This document shows positions 62,224 through 64,000 of a stretch of 64,000 nucleotides of DNA, one piece after another (within the stretch, counting starts at the first letter, position 1; each line of letters opens with the position of its first letter). The notes below the pieces were generated by a model, which was not told the DNA's origin, did not search any database, and saw nothing but the letters and a program-made list of their open reading frames with translations. The stretch comes from Angustibacter sp049994355 (GTDB lineage Bacteria > Actinomycetota > Actinomycetes > Actinomycetales > Angustibacteraceae): contig NZ_CP188257.1 of the NCBI RefSeq assembly GCF_049994355.1, positions 4,402,001-4,466,000 of the forward strand, given 5' to 3'. Made by a program: the position numbers and the translations under genes.

Positions 62224-63113
62224 TGGTCACCGCGGTGAGTTCCGGCATGGCTGCCTCGGCGGCGCGCGAGCACGCCCGTCGTCCGCTGCGGCACCGGGTG
62301 CTGGAGGGGGTGGGCGAGCACGCGCTCCCGGTGGCGCTGTCGCTGGCGTTCATCCTCCCGTTGGCGGTGTGCGTGCTGACCGCGGTGATGACCCAGGAGC
62401 AGGCCGGCACGGGCGAGCTGTGGCCCCGGCCGCTGCACTGGGGCAACTTCCGCGAGGTCTTCGAGGTCATGCCGTTCGCCCGGGACCTGTGGAACACGTT
62501 GGTGTACGCCGGGTTGAGCGCCTTCGGCATCGTCGTGTCGTCCGTGCCGGTGGCCTACGCGGTGTCTCGGATGCGTTGGCGCGGAAGGAACGCGTTCTTC
62601 GTCGTGGTGCTGGCCACCATGATGATCCCGGCCCAGGTGACCAGCCTGCCGCTGTACGTGATGTACGCCCACCTGGGGTGGATCGGCACCCTCAAGCCGT
62701 TGATCGTGCCGGCCTTCTTCGGGGACGCGTTCAGCATCTTCCTGCTTCGCCAGTTCTTCCTGACCCTGCCGGAGGAGACGATCGAGGCGGCCCGGGTGGA
62801 CGGCGCGAGCGAGTTCCGCATCCTGCGGCAGGTGGTGGTCCCGATGGCCCGGCCGGCCCTGGCCGCGGTCGGGCTGTTCGCGTTCATGTTCGCCTGGAAC
62901 GACTTCTACAACCCGTTGCTGTACAGCGGGAACAGCACCAACGGGCAGACCCTGGCCGTCGGGCTCGCCGGGCTCGCCAAGAGCGCGCACCAGTCCGCGT
63001 ACCAGCTGCAGATGGCCGCCTCACTGATGTTCCTGCTGCCGGTGCTGCTGCTCTTCCTCAGTGCGCAGAAGGTGTTCATCCAGGGCATCGCCATGTCGGG
63101 CAACAAGGGCTAG
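62223..63113 (+). CDS. Sugar ABC transporter permease (MalG/UgpE type)
   Basis: This 296-residue protein has six membrane segments, starting LPVALSLAFILPLAVCVLTA. The EAA loop reads ETIEAARVDGASEFRILRQV followed by VVPMARPALAAVGLFAFMFA. The first ATG overlaps the upstream stop as TGATG. It is the second half of the CUT1 channel. Confidence 0.93.
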   Translation: MVTAVSSGMAASAAREHARRPLRHRVLEGVGEHALPVALSLAFILPLAVCVLTAVMTQEQAGTGELWPRPLHWGNFREVFEVMPFARDLWNTLVYAGLSAFGIVVSSVPVAYAVSRMRWRGRNAFFVVVLATMMIPAQVTSLPLYVMYAHLGWIGTLKPLIVPAFFGDAFSIFLLRQFFLTLPEETIEAARVDGASEFRILRQVVVPMARPALAAVGLFAFMFAWNDFYNPLLYSGNSTNGQTLAVGLAGLAKSAHQSAYQLQMAASLMFLLPVLLLFLSAQKVFIQGIAMSGNKG

Positions 63114-63130
63114 CAGAGGATGATGAAGCG

Positions 63131-64000
63131 ATGAGGATCGCCGTGATCGGTGGCGGCAGCACCTACACACCCGAGCTGGTCGAGGGTTTCGCGCGCCGCT
63201 CGGACGTGCTGGCGGTCGACGAGCTGGTGCTGCACGACGTCGACGCCGACCGGCTCCAGGTGGTGGGCGGGCTGGCCGAGCGCATCCTGCGCCGGACCGG
63301 CTTCACCGGCCGGCTGGTCACCACCTCCGATCGCAGCGCGGCGATCGACGGCGCGAGCGCCGTCCTGGTGCAGCTGCGGGTCGGCGGTCAGGGCACCCGG
63401 CTGGTCGACGAGACACTGCCGAACAAGCGCGGCGTGATCGGCCAGGAGACCACGGGCCCAGGCGGTTTCGCGAAGGCGCTGCGCACCGTGCCGGTGGTGC
63501 TGGACATCGCCGACGAGGTCCGACGACGAGCGCTGCCGGACGCCTGGATCGTGGACTTCACCAACCCGGTGGGCATCGTCACCCGCGCACTGCTGGACGA
63601 GGGCCATCGAGCGATGGGCCTGTGTAACGTGGCAATCGGCTTCCAGCGCCGGTTCGCGGCTCGCTTCGGGGTGCCGGCGGACCAGGTGCGGCTCGGCCAT
63701 GCCGGGCTGAACCACCTGTCCTGGATCCGGTCCGTCGAGGTGGACGGGGTGGACCGGCTGCCCGAGCTGTTGGCCGGACCGTACGCCCAGGAGCTGGCCG
63801 GCGAGCTCGGCCTGCCGGTGCGGGCGCTGTCGGTGCTGGGCGCGATCCCGTCGTACTACCTGCACTACTTCTACTGCACCGACCACGAGCTGGCCGAGCA
63901 GCAGTCCGGCGAGCACCGTGCCTCGAAGGTGGCCGACATCGAGCGCGAGCTGCTCGCGATGTACGCCGACCCCACGCTGGACCACAAGCCGGCACTGCTC
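63131..64000 (+). CDS. GH4 family glycosidase, 6-phospho-beta-glucosidase-like (3' end beyond window)
   Basis: The first 290 residues are visible. The NAD-binding start MRIAVIGGGSTYTPELVEGF, the GQETTGPGGFAKALRT region, VDFTNPVGIVT, and the metal ligands Cys in MGLCNVAIGF and His in HAGLNHLSW mark an NAD+- and Mn2+-dependent GH4 enzyme. It is closest to the 6-phospho-beta-glucosidase branch. A CUT1 importer delivers free sugar rather than sugar phosphate, so either a kinase acts first or this enzyme accepts unphosphorylated glycosides. It lies 17 bp after the permease gene. Confidence 0.92.
   Translation, partial: MRIAVIGGGSTYTPELVEGFARRSDVLAVDELVLHDVDADRLQVVGGLAERILRRTGFTGRLVTTSDRSAAIDGASAVLVQLRVGGQGTRLVDETLPNKRGVIGQETTGPGGFAKALRTVPVVLDIADEVRRRALPDAWIVDFTNPVGIVTRALLDEGHRAMGLCNVAIGFQRRFAARFGVPADQVRLGHAGLNHLSWIRSVEVDGVDRLPELLAGPYAQELAGELGLPVRALSVLGAIPSYYLHYFYCTDHELAEQQSGEHRASKVADIERELLAMYADPTLDHKPALL

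Overview
This is a very GC-rich stretch of an actinobacterial chromosome (Actinomycetota). The gene set and order are typical of that phylum: clpC, lsr2 and lysS; nadC, nadB and panC; a folK-folB-folP-folE-ftsH run; then tilS/hpt, a DUF2342 metalloprotease, a PBP4-type dacB, and ppa. I recall the same order in Mycobacterium tuberculosis and, in part, in Streptomyces. I cannot name the genus. A Kineosporiales- or Frankiales-like lineage is only a guess. I found no tRNA, rRNA, CRISPR array, insertion sequence or phage gene.

Layout. 1-5.2 kb: a partial helical-repeat protein, clpC, a small repeat-bearing protein, and the NHEJ gene ku. 5.3-11.1 kb: separate ligase and polymerase genes of the LigD type, a leaderless ArsR-SRPBCC pair, an acetyltransferase and a secreted sedolisin. 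11.2-18 kb: a leftward block of lsr2, a small membrane protein, lysS, nadC, nadB, panC and a DUF2520 protein. 18-25 kb: two coupled methyltransferases (one MidA-like) and a lipoprotein; a cytochrome P450 and two PH-domain membrane proteins; and a lone NuoD homologue. 25-31 kb: accessory genes, including a glycine-betaine/choline-type ABC transporter and a broken DUF6194 gene. 31-41 kb: folate genes, ftsH, a tilS-hpt fusion, the DUF2342 protein, dacB and ppa. 41-50 kb: an NlpC/P60 hydrolase, a second ArsR-SRPBCC pair, a flavin disulfide reductase, and soxR divergent from a dehydrogenase/QueA-like operon. 50-57 kb: a large LuxR regulator, alkaline phosphatase, and a GAF-PAS-GGDEF protein. 57-64 kb: a sugar locus with an AGE-family isomerase divergent from a ROK regulator, a CUT1 ABC importer and a GH4 glycosidase cut by the window edge.

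How genes work together. Many neighbours overlap by ATGA, GTGA or TGATG, which implies translational coupling. Examples are the panC-nadB-nadC, folP-folB-folK, methyltransferase-lipoprotein and sugar-transporter runs. The two ArsR-SRPBCC pairs share a palindrome (CGTAAC-N6-GTTACG) laid over the -35 box, and both look leaderless. SoxR has a near-canonical box in front of its divergent neighbour. The ROK gene has a perfect 14-bp palindrome covering its ribosome binding site.

Most interesting points. (1) The orphan NuoD keeps the arginine that MidA/NDUFAF7 methylates in complex I but has Trp where the quinone-binding Tyr should be, and a MidA-like methyltransferase lies about 4 kb away. (2) An 18-bp intergenic repeat (GCGGGTTGAGNGGAGCAA) occurs at three loci as inverted clusters with 19-bp spacing. 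(3) tilS and hpt form one reading frame. (4) Short in-frame tandem repeats have expanded in at least seven genes.
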